From positions 1 through 18,492 of the forward strand of contig CASTQR010000013.1 in the NCBI GenBank assembly GCA_949451265.1: a stretch of DNA of 18,492 bases, written 5' to 3'. Positions 6,189 through 13,500 of this stretch are shown piece after piece. How positions within the stretch are numbered: the stretch's first letter is position 1; every line of letters starts with the position of its first letter. The notes under the pieces are model-generated. The model ran no database searches. It had not been told where the DNA came from and worked only from the letters and a program-made list of their open reading frames with translations. A program made the position numbers and the translations under genes. This DNA is from an uncultured Eubacteriales bacterium (lineage in GTDB: Bacteria; Bacillota_A; Clostridia; Oscillospirales; Oscillospiraceae).

Positions 6189-7487
6189 ATGGATTTCGCA
6201 AAGGTTCTGAACGACCTGCGCCGGGAAAAGGCGGACAAGCTGGCCCAGGCGGAACAGCTGCTGGCCGAGAACAAGGTGGAGGAAGCGGCGGCGCTGGACG
6301 GGGAGCTGGACGCCCTGTGCCGGAAGATCTCCGCCACGGAAAATCTGATGCGCCGCAGCCAGGAGGACGCCCAGCCCCTGCCCGACGGCGACGGCGCGCC
6401 CCAGGACAAGGGCGGGGAGGCCCGTCCCTTCCGCAGTCTGGGGGAGCAGCTCCAGGCGGTGGTGAACGCGGCCAAGACCCATGTGGTGGACAAGCGCCTG
6501 CTCCAGGTGAACGATGCGGTGAAGGGCTCCAACGAGGGCGCCGGCGCAGACGGCGGCTTCGCCGTCCAGGAGGATTTCGCCGGGCAGATTCTGGAGACGG
6601 CGGTATCCACCGGCGATATCCTCTCCCGGGTAGACAGCTACACCGTGGGGGCCAATTCCAACGCCGCCCGCTGGCTGATGGTGGATGAGACCGACGTGTC
6701 CGCCAGCGTGTTCGGCGGGGTGCAGATGTACTGGGCGGCGGAGGGGGCCGCCGTCGCCGCCAGCCGCCCCAAGTTCAAGGAGCTGAAGCTGGACCTGGAG
6801 AAGATGATGGGCTTTGCCTACGCCACTGACGAGCTGCTCCAGGACGCGGCCTTCATGACCGGGTTCTTTGGGTCCGCCTTCACCGTGGCCGCCAACCGGC
6901 TGCTGGAGGACGCCATCATCTCCGGCGACGGCAGCGGCAAGCCCAAGGGCATTTTGAACAGCGGGGCCCTCATCGCGGTGGACGCGGAGGCCAGCCAGGC
7001 GGCGGGGACGCTGAACGCCCAGAACATCCTGAAGATGTGGAGCCGGGCGCTGACCTCCGGGCGGCGGAACATGGTGTGGATGATGCACCCCGACCTGGAG
7101 GACCAGCTTCCCCAGCTCATGCTGGGGGATAAGCTGATCTGGATGCCGGAGGGCGGCATTTCCGGGGCCCAGTACCAGACCATCCTGGGCCGGCCGGTGC
7201 TCTTTAACGACAACTGCCAGGCCATGGGGACCAAGGGCGACGTGCTGCTGGCCGATTTGAAGCAGTACATGCTGCTGAAAAAGGGTACCGCCAAGCAGGA
7301 TTGGTCCATGCACGTGGAGTTCCTGACGGACCAGATGTGCTTCCGCATGGTGCTGCGCTGCAACGGCACCCCCAAGGTCACCGCGCCCATCACGCTGAAG
7401 AACAGCACCCGTACCCGGAGCCCCTTCGTCACGCTGGCGGCGCGACCCACCTCCGGCGTCTCAGGCGCCCAGGAGCCTCAGGGCTGA
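6189..7487 (+). CDS. Major capsid protein, HK97 fold with N-terminal delta domain
   Basis: This 432-residue protein forms the capsid shell. Residues 1-62 are a charged predicted coiled coil, the built-in scaffolding (delta) domain that maturation proteases remove in HK97-type phages. The boundary is probably within the low-complexity and helical stretch before DGGFAVQEDFAGQIL (residues 121-135). After it come SYTVGANSNAARWLMVDET (start of the E-loop region), AAEGAAVAASRPKFKELKL, the spine helix FTVAANRLLEDAIISGDGSGKPKGIL (with GDGSGKP at 246-252, highly typical) and a P-domain segment WSRALTSGRRNMVWMMHPD. An extended, Thr/Ser/Gly-rich C-terminus (from about 395) is likely flexible. The RBS is AGGAGG at 6175-6180, 8 nt before ATG 6189. 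Directly downstream of the protease, as expected. No cross-linking residues can be assigned from sequence alone. Confidence 0.95.
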   Translation: MDFAKVLNDLRREKADKLAQAEQLLAENKVEEAAALDGELDALCRKISATENLMRRSQEDAQPLPDGDGAPQDKGGEARPFRSLGEQLQAVVNAAKTHVVDKRLLQVNDAVKGSNEGAGADGGFAVQEDFAGQILETAVSTGDILSRVDSYTVGANSNAARWLMVDETDVSASVFGGVQMYWAAEGAAVAASRPKFKELKLDLEKMMGFAYATDELLQDAAFMTGFFGSAFTVAANRLLEDAIISGDGSGKPKGILNSGALIAVDAEASQAAGTLNAQNILKMWSRALTSGRRNMVWMMHPDLEDQLPQLMLGDKLIWMPEGGISGAQYQTILGRPVLFNDNCQAMGTKGDVLLADLKQYMLLKKGTAKQDWSMHVEFLTDQMCFRMVLRCNGTPKVTAPITLKNSTRTRSPFVTLAARPTSGVSGAQEPQG

Positions 7488-7501
7488 GGAGGGTGACGGT
7501 T

Positions 7502-7921
7502 ATGGCAAAGGGGAAAAAGACCTCTGTGCCCCCTGAGAGCGCCCAGGATGCACGGGATGAGCTGGAGATGGGCACAGATATCACCGGGACCTGGGAGACT
7601 GCTGAGGGGGCCACAAACGGTCAGATCATCAGCCAAGCGGATGAGAGAGAGTCGGCGGGCTCTCACGATGAGGCGGAGCTGTTTGAGGGGATGCTGACGG
7701 AGTACGCCGTGACGGCGGAGGGCGGGCTGAGGCTGCGGGAGCGGCCCTCCCCGGACGCGCCGATCATCGCGGTCCTGCCCTGGGGCGCGGGAGTGTTTGC
7801 CGACGAGCCTCCTCTCGGCGGGTGGGTCTGCGTGACCACGGGCCTGCTGTCCGGTTACATGATGGCCGAGCACCTGGCTCCGCTGTCTGCCGAGATGAAA
7901 ACGGCTATTGTCCATGAGTGA
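7502..7921 (+). CDS. SH3b-domain protein in the head module, function unknown
   Basis: This 139-residue protein has two parts. Residues 1-64 are polar, acidic and repeat-poor (probably disordered). Residues about 68-126 read as a bacterial SH3 (SH3b) domain: YAVTAEGGLRLRERPSPDA, IIAVLPWGAGVFADE, GGWVCVTTGLLSGYMMAEHL, with the classic LRLRERPS and GWVxVxx..GYM strands. SH3b domains usually bind peptides or cell-wall peptidoglycan in lysins and secreted proteins, so one here, between capsid and connector genes, suggests a capsid decoration protein or a peptidoglycan-touching accessory. No catalytic domain or signal peptide is present. Start ATG 7502 has AGGAGG at 7487-7492. The frame extends upstream over the capsid gene only as a shadow. 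The 3' end overlaps the next gene by 8 nt. Base use is somewhat less GC-rich than in the capsid gene. Confidence 0.8.
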   Translation: MAKGKKTSVPPESAQDARDELEMGTDITGTWETAEGATNGQIISQADERESAGSHDEAELFEGMLTEYAVTAEGGLRLRERPSPDAPIIAVLPWGAGVFADEPPLGGWVCVTTGLLSGYMMAEHLAPLSAEMKTAIVHE

Positions 7922-8225
7922 GGAGCGCATGGCCTCCCTGCTGGCCTACTGCAAGCTCACCGAGCTGGCGGATGATCCAGAGGTGCAGGCGCTGATTCCT
8001 GGGATGTACGCAGCGGCGGTAGGCTACCTGGAGGACGCTGGGGTGTCCCCGCCGGAGGAAGCCACCCCCAGGGCGGCTCGGTATGACCTGGCGGTGAACT
8101 ACTTGGTACTGGACGCTTGGGATCATCGGGATATGGTCGTCCCCGCCGCGCAGACGGATAATCCCGCTTTTCAGCGGCTGGTGAACCAGCTTAAGCGGAC
8201 AGAGGGGGTCGCGCCCATTGGCTAA
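7914..8225 (+). CDS. gp6-like head-tail connector protein
   Basis: This 103-residue, mostly helical protein reads LLAYCKLTELADDPEVQALIPGMYAAAVGYLEDAGV, then ARYDLAVNYLVLDAWDHRD. It matches the pattern of phage gp6-like connector (adaptor) proteins: short helices, an early LLxYCKL segment, and a central Y-D-LAVxxLVLxxW. These form the ring docking below the portal. The ATG at 7914 overlaps the end of the SH3b gene and has only a weak RBS, implying coupling by re-initiation; TTG 7908 is an alternative two codons earlier. The TAA stop overlaps the TTG start of the head-tail joining gene. The position, first of four neck genes, matches the HK97-like order. Confidence 0.85.
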   Translation: MSEERMASLLAYCKLTELADDPEVQALIPGMYAAAVGYLEDAGVSPPEEATPRAARYDLAVNYLVLDAWDHRDMVVPAAQTDNPAFQRLVNQLKRTEGVAPIG

Positions 8226-8589
8226 ACAGGCGAGCGCCGGGGAACTGCGCACCCGGCTGTATATCCGGAAAAAGGTAAAGGAAACGGACTGCGACGGCGT
8301 TCCCCACGAGAGGGAGGAGAGCATTTTCCCTCTCGACCCGGATGAGGTGGAGCGGGTGTGGCACTGCAAATGGGTCAACGCCTACGGCGGCGAGGTTTTC
8401 GCCGCCATGCAGGCCCAGGTGGAGGAGCCCGCCACCCTGACCATGCGGTACTCCCCGCTGATCCGGCCGGACCATCTGATCTATCGGGTGGGCGATCCGG
8501 CCCCCTACGAGATCATCAGCGTCAACGACGTGGAGCGGCGGCATACTTGGCTGGAGATCAAAGTGCAGCGGAGGAGGGCGGCTCGATGA
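8218..8589 (+). CDS. Head-tail joining (head closure/stopper) protein
   Basis: This 123-residue protein has the beta-rich pattern of the phage head-tail adaptor/stopper family. It opens with GELRTRLYIRKK, continues VERVWHCKWVNAYGGEVFAAM (the W-x-x-V-x-x-x-x-G strand pair typical of the family), then LTMRYSPLIRPDHLIYRVGDPAPYEIISVNDVERRHTWLEIKV, where the R-Y-x-P-x-I-x-x-x-x-L-I/V segment is diagnostic. It is expected to cap the connector ring and hold DNA in the filled head. The start is TTG 8218 within the preceding gene's last codons, and its own stop overlaps ATG 8586 (ATGA). No ATG exists near the N-terminus, and starting later would remove the first beta strand. Confidence 0.88.
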   Translation: MAKQASAGELRTRLYIRKKVKETDCDGVPHEREESIFPLDPDEVERVWHCKWVNAYGGEVFAAMQAQVEEPATLTMRYSPLIRPDHLIYRVGDPAPYEIISVNDVERRHTWLEIKVQRRRAAR

Positions 8590-8972
8590 GCGTGGAGGCG
8601 AGGGTCAAGGCGGCGCTGGACGTATTCGGCGACCCGGTGGAGAAATCGGTGCTCTATGCCGCCAGCGGAGAGCACCCCGCCCGGTACTATACCTTTTCCT
8701 GCGAGTCCGTGGGCGACGACTTCGGCGACGACGAGCCCGGGTGCGAACGCTGGCTGGTGTTCGTCCATCTCTTTGCTCCCCTGGCCGAGAACTGCGTCCA
8801 GCGGGTCAAAGAGACCAAGCAGGCGCTGTTTGGTGCAGGCTTTACCTGGCCTAAGTGCACCGATGCCACCGACCAGGACGGCCAGCACCTGGTGTTTGGG
8901 TGCGAGACCGTTGATCTTGAGGAGGATGATAATGGCAAAGATGACCGTGAACGGCCTGGACGGTCTGATTGA
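8586..8972 (+). CDS. Putative tail terminator / neck protein
   Basis: This 128-residue protein is not matched to a named family with certainty. It contains EARVKAALDVFGDPVEKSVLY, then alternating strands YYTFSCESVG, RWLVFVHLFAPLAENCVQRVKETKQALFGAGF, and HLVFGCETVDLEED. An N-terminal helix, a strand, a central strand-helix unit and a final strand fit the tail-terminator (gpU/DUF3168-like) fold, and such a protein is expected in this neck block between head-tail joining and major tail genes. In the usual order the HK97 gp10-like gene precedes the terminator; here it follows, so the roles could be swapped. The start ATG overlaps the preceding stop. The C-terminus (NGKDDRERPGRSD) overlaps the next gene by 41 nt and looks like read-out sequence rather than folded protein. 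Confidence 0.6.
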   Translation: MSVEARVKAALDVFGDPVEKSVLYAASGEHPARYYTFSCESVGDDFGDDEPGCERWLVFVHLFAPLAENCVQRVKETKQALFGAGFTWPKCTDATDQDGQHLVFGCETVDLEEDDNGKDDRERPGRSD

Positions 8973-9366
8973 CGATTTGGCGGAGCTGACCCGCCTCCCG
9001 GACGCAGTGGTGGATGATGTGCTCAACGCAGAAGCGGACGTCATCGTCGAGGCCCAGCGCTCGGAGATATCGGCTCGCTGGAAGGGGCCCTATTCTCTGG
9101 GAATTTCCGCCCAGTCCGTCAAGAAGGGGAAGGTCAAAAAGAACCGGAACGGGCGTTCCGTCTCTGTCTACCCCCAGGGCAGCCGGAGGCGGAACGGGAA
9201 AAGTACCCGAAACGCGGAAATCGCGTTTATCAACGAGTACGGGGCCCCCAAACGGCATATTGCCGCACGTCCTGCCATCAATACCGCAAACCAAAAGAAG
9301 GAGCAAGCGGCGGTGGAGGCCGGAGAAAAGGTCTACCACGCCTATCTGGACAGCAAAAACTTATAA
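8932..9366 (+). CDS. HK97 gp10-like neck/tail-completion protein
   Basis: This 144-residue protein begins MTVNGLDGLIDDLAELTRLPDAVVDDVLNAEADVIVEAQRSE, the N-terminal helical pattern of the HK97 gp10 family. A basic central part (VKKGKVKKNRNGRSVSVYPQGSRRRNGKS), the characteristic IAFINEYGAPKRHIAARPAI, and a C-terminal helix follow. The F/I-N-E-Y/F-G-x-P-x-R/H-I-x-x-R-P motif is the strongest family sign. It is thought to act at the head-tail junction or in tail completion. Start ATG 8932 is supported by GGAGG at 8921-8925, even though it lies inside the preceding gene by 41 nt. The frame open upstream to 8656 is a shadow. A normal RBS (AAGGAGGGAG) follows in the 19-nt gap to the major tail gene. 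Confidence 0.88.
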   Translation: MAKMTVNGLDGLIDDLAELTRLPDAVVDDVLNAEADVIVEAQRSEISARWKGPYSLGISAQSVKKGKVKKNRNGRSVSVYPQGSRRRNGKSTRNAEIAFINEYGAPKRHIAARPAINTANQKKEQAAVEAGEKVYHAYLDSKNL

Positions 9367-9385
9367 CTGCAAGGAGGGAGTTACA

Positions 9386-10009
9386 ATGGCAAGTTTTGGT
9401 GCGAAATATCCTTACTTCAACCCGGTGAAACGGGAACCAAAAGGGGAGATGCCAGTTTATAAGGACGTGGAACCGTCCCTCATCGGCCGCCTGGTCAAAG
9501 CGGATTTGACGGTGAACTTGGCTTCAGGAAAGCTCTTTTGCGACGACACCCTCGGCGAGAGTGTCGAGGAGTTCTCTTCCGGCTCTATTGCCATGGAGAC
9601 CGACGACATGGAGGACAATACCGCCGTCCAGGTGTACGGCTGCGTGGTTGTGGACGGAGAGGTCCACTACAATGTGGGGGACGATCCTCCCCAGGGCGGT
9701 TTGGCCTATTTCAAAAAGCTCATGCGGCGGAGGAAAGTCTTGTACAAGGGCTATTTTTATCCCCTTGTGAAGGCATCTCTGGGCAACGATACCGCCCAGA
9801 CCAAGGGCGACAGCATCACCTTCGGCACCAACTCCACCACCTTCACCGTGTTCGCCGCCGAGTCCGGCGACTGGCGGATCACGGAGACGTGCACGACTGA
9901 GGCGGAGGTCATTGCCTGGATCAAGGAGAAACTCAAGGGCGAGGGTCCCGATGAGACGGAGAAGCCCGCCCCTGACGCTAATGGCGGGGGTGGCGAGGAA
10001 ACGGCATGA
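9386..10009 (+). CDS. Major tail protein, phi13-type
   Basis: This 207-residue protein is the tail tube subunit. Visible features include the N-terminal GAKYPYFNPVKRE, the two-strand segment LIGRLVKADLTVNLASGKLFCDD, SIAMETDDMEDNTAVQVYGCVV, the hallmark FKKLMRRRKVLYKGYFYPLVKA (K/R-x-x-Y-x-x-Y-F/x-x-x-V-K-A), and TKGDSITFGTNSTTFTVFAAESGDWRI. A C-terminal extension EVIAWIKEKLKGEGPDETEKPAPDANGGGGEETA is acidic and low-complexity after the helix. The RBS AAGGAGGG at 9371-9378 lies 7 nt before ATG 9386. The stop overlaps the next gene's ATG (ATGA at 10006-10009). The first 150 nt are AT-richer than flanking genes. Located as expected between neck proteins and tail assembly chaperones. Confidence 0.9.
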   Translation: MASFGAKYPYFNPVKREPKGEMPVYKDVEPSLIGRLVKADLTVNLASGKLFCDDTLGESVEEFSSGSIAMETDDMEDNTAVQVYGCVVVDGEVHYNVGDDPPQGGLAYFKKLMRRRKVLYKGYFYPLVKASLGNDTAQTKGDSITFGTNSTTFTVFAAESGDWRITETCTTEAEVIAWIKEKLKGEGPDETEKPAPDANGGGGEETA

Positions 10010-10398
10010 AGGCCGTTAAGCTCACTTTGGCGGGCAGGGAACGGTATCTGACCTTTACGGTGGAAGCCATGTTCCAGATTCAGGAGCAGTTCGGCGGTCC
10101 TACGGAGCTGATTGAGGCTGTGCAGGACGGCGGGCGCTGCGGTTTCGCCGCCGCCTGCAAGGCCGCCGCCATCCTGGCGGAGCAGGGAGAGCTGGCCCGG
10201 CGCAGCCTGGGCTACGACCCGGAGCCCATCACGGATGAGGCGGCCATCGCCGCCTCTCTGTCGCCCGGCGAGATCGCGGCGCTGAAGCTGGCCATCCCCG
10301 CCGCCATGTCCCTGGGCTTTGGCCGGGAGGTGGAGCCGGAGGACGACGAGGTGGATTTGGGCCTGGCCGAGCTGAACGCGCAAAAAAAAACGCGGTGA
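10006..10398 (+). CDS. Tail assembly chaperone, short form (gpG-like)
   Basis: This 130-residue protein has an N-terminal beta part (AVKLTLAGRERYLTFTVEAMFQIQEQFGG) and a helical part with SPGEIAALKLAIPAAMSLGFGREVEPEDDEVDLGLAELN. Position directly between major tail protein and tape measure, plus overlapping frameshift signal at its end, identifies it as the lambda gpG-like chaperone that coats the tape measure during tail assembly and is absent from the finished virion. The last codons run through nine A residues before TGA 10396-10398. The gene starts inside the stop of the major tail gene. The sequence family itself is fast-evolving, so the assignment relies on position and frameshift architecture. 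Confidence 0.85.
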   Translation: MKAVKLTLAGRERYLTFTVEAMFQIQEQFGGPTELIEAVQDGGRCGFAAACKAAAILAEQGELARRSLGYDPEPITDEAAIAASLSPGEIAALKLAIPAAMSLGFGREVEPEDDEVDLGLAELNAQKKTR

Positions 10399-10547
10399 CC
10401 CGCGCCCACTACCTCCACATGGGGGCGGCCTGCGGGCTGTCCAAAAAGGACGTGCTTTTCTCCACCCCCGGCGAGGTGGGGGACCTGTGGAAGCTCTATT
10501 TGCAGGCCCACCGGGGGAAGCGCGGGCCGTCGCCGGAGGATGAATGA
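10006..10547 (+). CDS. Tail assembly chaperone, -1 frameshift fusion (gpGT-like)
   Basis: Reading shifts by -1 on the A run: the zero frame is C-AA AAA AAA ACG, so A_AAA_AAA at 10383-10389 is a slippery heptamer. In the -1 frame (from 10389) an open frame of 52 codons runs to TGA 10545-10547 and encodes NAVTRAHYLHMGAACGLSKK followed by DVLFSTPGEVGDLWKLYLQA, a compact helical domain with the GLS-x-x-x-V-L-x-x-T-P-G-E-V pattern seen in gpT-type extensions. The fusion is 180 residues. In lambda-like phages the shifted form binds the tape measure while the short form binds the tail tube protein, and the ratio matters. The joined location is 10006..10389 plus 10389..10547. This part has no RBS or start codon of its own that would make a free-standing gene likely. 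Confidence 0.8.
10382..10404 (+). promoter_or_regulatory. Programmed -1 ribosomal frameshift site (A9 run plus stem)
   Basis: Nine consecutive A residues (10382-10390) are followed immediately by CGCGG-TGAC-CCGCG (10391-10404), a five-pair all-GC stem whose tetraloop holds the zero-frame stop codon TGA (10396-10398). The slippery heptamer is A_AAA_AAA. The spacer is far shorter than usual for a stimulatory hairpin, so the stem may act with initiation/termination stalling or not at all; the slippery run itself is clear. Confidence 0.78.
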
Positions 10548-10568
10548 TGCCGCAGGAGGGTACGAACT

Positions 10569-13500
10569 ATGGGGGCCAGAACCATATCAACCAAGCTCGC
10601 CATTGAAGGCGAGGCCCAATATAAGCAGGCGGTCGCTTCCTGCAACGCCGAGCTGTCCACGCTGAAATCCAGCCTCGCGCTGGTGGAGAGCGAGTTCCGG
10701 GGTAATGCCAACAGCATGGAGGCCCTGACGGCCAAAGGCAGTGCGCTGCAAGCCGTATACGATAAGCAGTTGGAGAAGGTCGCCGCCCTGGAGGCCGCGC
10801 TGCTCAATGCCAAGCGAGCCTATGAGGAGTATTCCAGCCGCATTTCTACCGCCCAAAGCAATATTGAGCGGTGTGAGCAAGCGCTGGAAAAACTGAAAAA
10901 CTCCACCGGGGACACCTCCAAGGAGCAGGAGGAGCTCACCAAGGAGCTGGACAAGTGGAACGCCGAGCTGAGCGAGGCCCAGGCGGGCCAAGCGGCGGCG
11001 GAGCGGGGCATCCAGAGCTGGCAGAAGCAGTTGAATAACGCCAAGATTGACCTCAACGGCATGTCCGACGCCATCGAGCAGAACGACCGATATCTCCGCG
11101 AGGCGGAGCAGAGCGCCGACGGCTGCGCTCAGTCCATAGACAAGTACGGGAAAGAGGTCAAGGATGCCGGGGAATCCTCGGAGGAGTTTGCCCAGGGCGC
11201 CCAGCAGTCTAAGGAGGGTATTGAGGCGCTGGCCTCCGTCCTGGCCGCCGCGGGCGTGGCCAAGACGGTCAAGGAAATCGCGGATGAGCTGCTGGCGTGT
11301 GCCCAGGCGGCGGAGGCCTTTGAGACCTCTATGGCCAAGCTGTCCACCCTGGTGGACACCAGCGCCTACTCCATGGATTCCATTAAGGCGGAACTGATCG
11401 AGCTGTCCAACGAGACGGGCGTCGCTGTGGGCTCGCTGGCCGAGGCGGCTTACCAGGCCCGGTCGGCGGGCGTGGACACCGCCAGCGTGATCGACTTTGT
11501 GGCTACGGCCACCAAGACCTCCGCCGCCGGTTTCTCCGACTCCGCCACCGCCGTGGACGTGCTCACCACCGCCATCAACGCCTACAAGCTGGAGGGCTCC
11601 GAGGCCGAAAAGGTGGCCTCCATGCTGGTCAAGACCCAGGATGAGGGCAAGACCTCCGTGGGTGAGCTGGCCCAGAACATGGGCCGGGTCATCCCGGCGG
11701 CCGCCGCCTACAACGTGAGCCTGGGCAACCTGACCACCAGCTACGCCCTGCTCACCAAGAGCGGCACCAACACCGCCATCGCCACCACCAATCTGTCCGC
11801 CATGTTCACCGAGCTGGCCAAGGACGGCTCCACAGTGGCAAGCATACTCCAGGAGCGCACCGGGCAAAGCTTCTCCCAGCTCATGGCGGGCGGCAAAAAC
11901 CTGGGCGAGGTCATGGCAATGCTGTCCGACAGCGTGGACGGCGACGCCACCGCGTTCTCCAACCTGTGGAGCAGCACCACGGCGGGCCAGGCGGCTCTGT
12001 CCCTGCTGAACAGCGGGGCGGAGGAGTTCACCCGGACCCTGGGCGTCATGGAGAACAGCTCCGGCGCGGTGGAGCAGAACTTCCAGTCCATGGCGGACAC
12101 CACGGAATTTGCCCACCGGCGCATGGCCAACGCGGCGGAAAACCTGAGAATCGCCATTGGCGACCAGCTCAACCCCGCGCTGGAAAAACTGTACGACACC
12201 GGAGCGGACGCATTCACCTGGGCAACGGACTTTGTAGAGGAAAACCCCTGGGTGGTAGGCGCGATTGCCGGCGTCACCGCCGCGCTGGGGGCGCTCTCCC
12301 TGGGGGTGGCCGCGCTGTCCGTGGCCCCCACGATCATCGCCGCCCTGGGTACTGCCCTGAACCTGCTGATGGCCAACCCCATCGTGGCGGTCGCGGCAGC
12401 GGTGGTGGGGCTGGGCGTGGCATTCGGGACCTGGATTGCCTCCATGGACGATGCGGACAAGGCCACACAGTCGTTCACGGAATCCCTCCGGGAGTCCAAA
12501 ACCGCCTATGAGGACCTGACGTCCACCATGGCGGAGCAGCAGGCGTCCACCAGGGCGGTGGCCGCCTCCCTCCGGGAGCTGCTGGCGGTGGAGGAGAAGT
12601 CCGCCCTGCAAAAGGACCTGATCCAGCAGAAGGTGGAGCAGTTGAACGAGGCCGTACCCGGGCTGGGGCTGGCCTACGACCGGGAAAGGGACTCCTTGGT
12701 GGGGCTCACGGAGGCGGAGCTGGACTCCGCCCTGGCCCGGATGGCCACCCAGGAGGAGTACGAGGCCCAGGTCGCCCGGCTCAGCGAGCTGAGCAACGAG
12801 CAGGCGGAGATCGACGCCAGGCTCACGGAGGCCCGGCTGGCGCTGAATGAGGCCCAGGAAATCGGCATCGGCAACACCTGGCAGCTTCAGAACAACATCA
12901 ACGAGCTCACTATTGCCCAGTCCACCAACGCGGCCCAGATCGCGGAGCTGGAGGAGGCCTCCCGGGCCTACGGCGAGCAGCAGGCTGAGGCGGAGCGCAA
13001 AACCCAGGCGATGACCGCCACTGTGGAGGGGCTCATCGCCGAGATGACCGAGCTTGAAGATGAATACGAAAAGAGTTATGCCGCCGCCATGGAGAGCATC
13101 AACGGGCAAGTGGGCCTGTTCCAGGAGATGGACGGCTCCGCCAAAACCTCCATCGACAACCTGATCGACAGCCTGAAAAGCCAGGTGTCCTATATGGAAA
13201 CCTACTCCGCCAACATCCAGAAGGCCATGGAGCTGGGCGTGGACGAGGGCCTGGTAAAGAAGCTGTCCGACGGCTCGGAGGAGTCCGCGCAGATCCTGGA
13301 CGCCATTGTGAAGGGCGGCGAGGACGACATACAGGCCCTCAACGACCAGTTCCGGAAGGTGGAGGAGGGTAAGGAGGACTTTTCCACCACCGTGGCGGAG
13401 ATGGAGACGGATTTCTCCAACAAAATGGACGAGCTGGTCCGGGACCTGGACCAGGCCATCCAGGACATGGACGTGCAAAACGACGCGTACCGGATTGGCC

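Noticed and set aside
5841..7313. 490-codon open frame on the - strand opposite protease and capsid genes
   Set aside because: Same antisense effect of high GC; no RBS and no family features.
12242..12448. Hydrophobic segments that might suggest a holin or membrane transporter
   Set aside because: They lie within the continuous tape measure frame, where membrane-like segments are normal.
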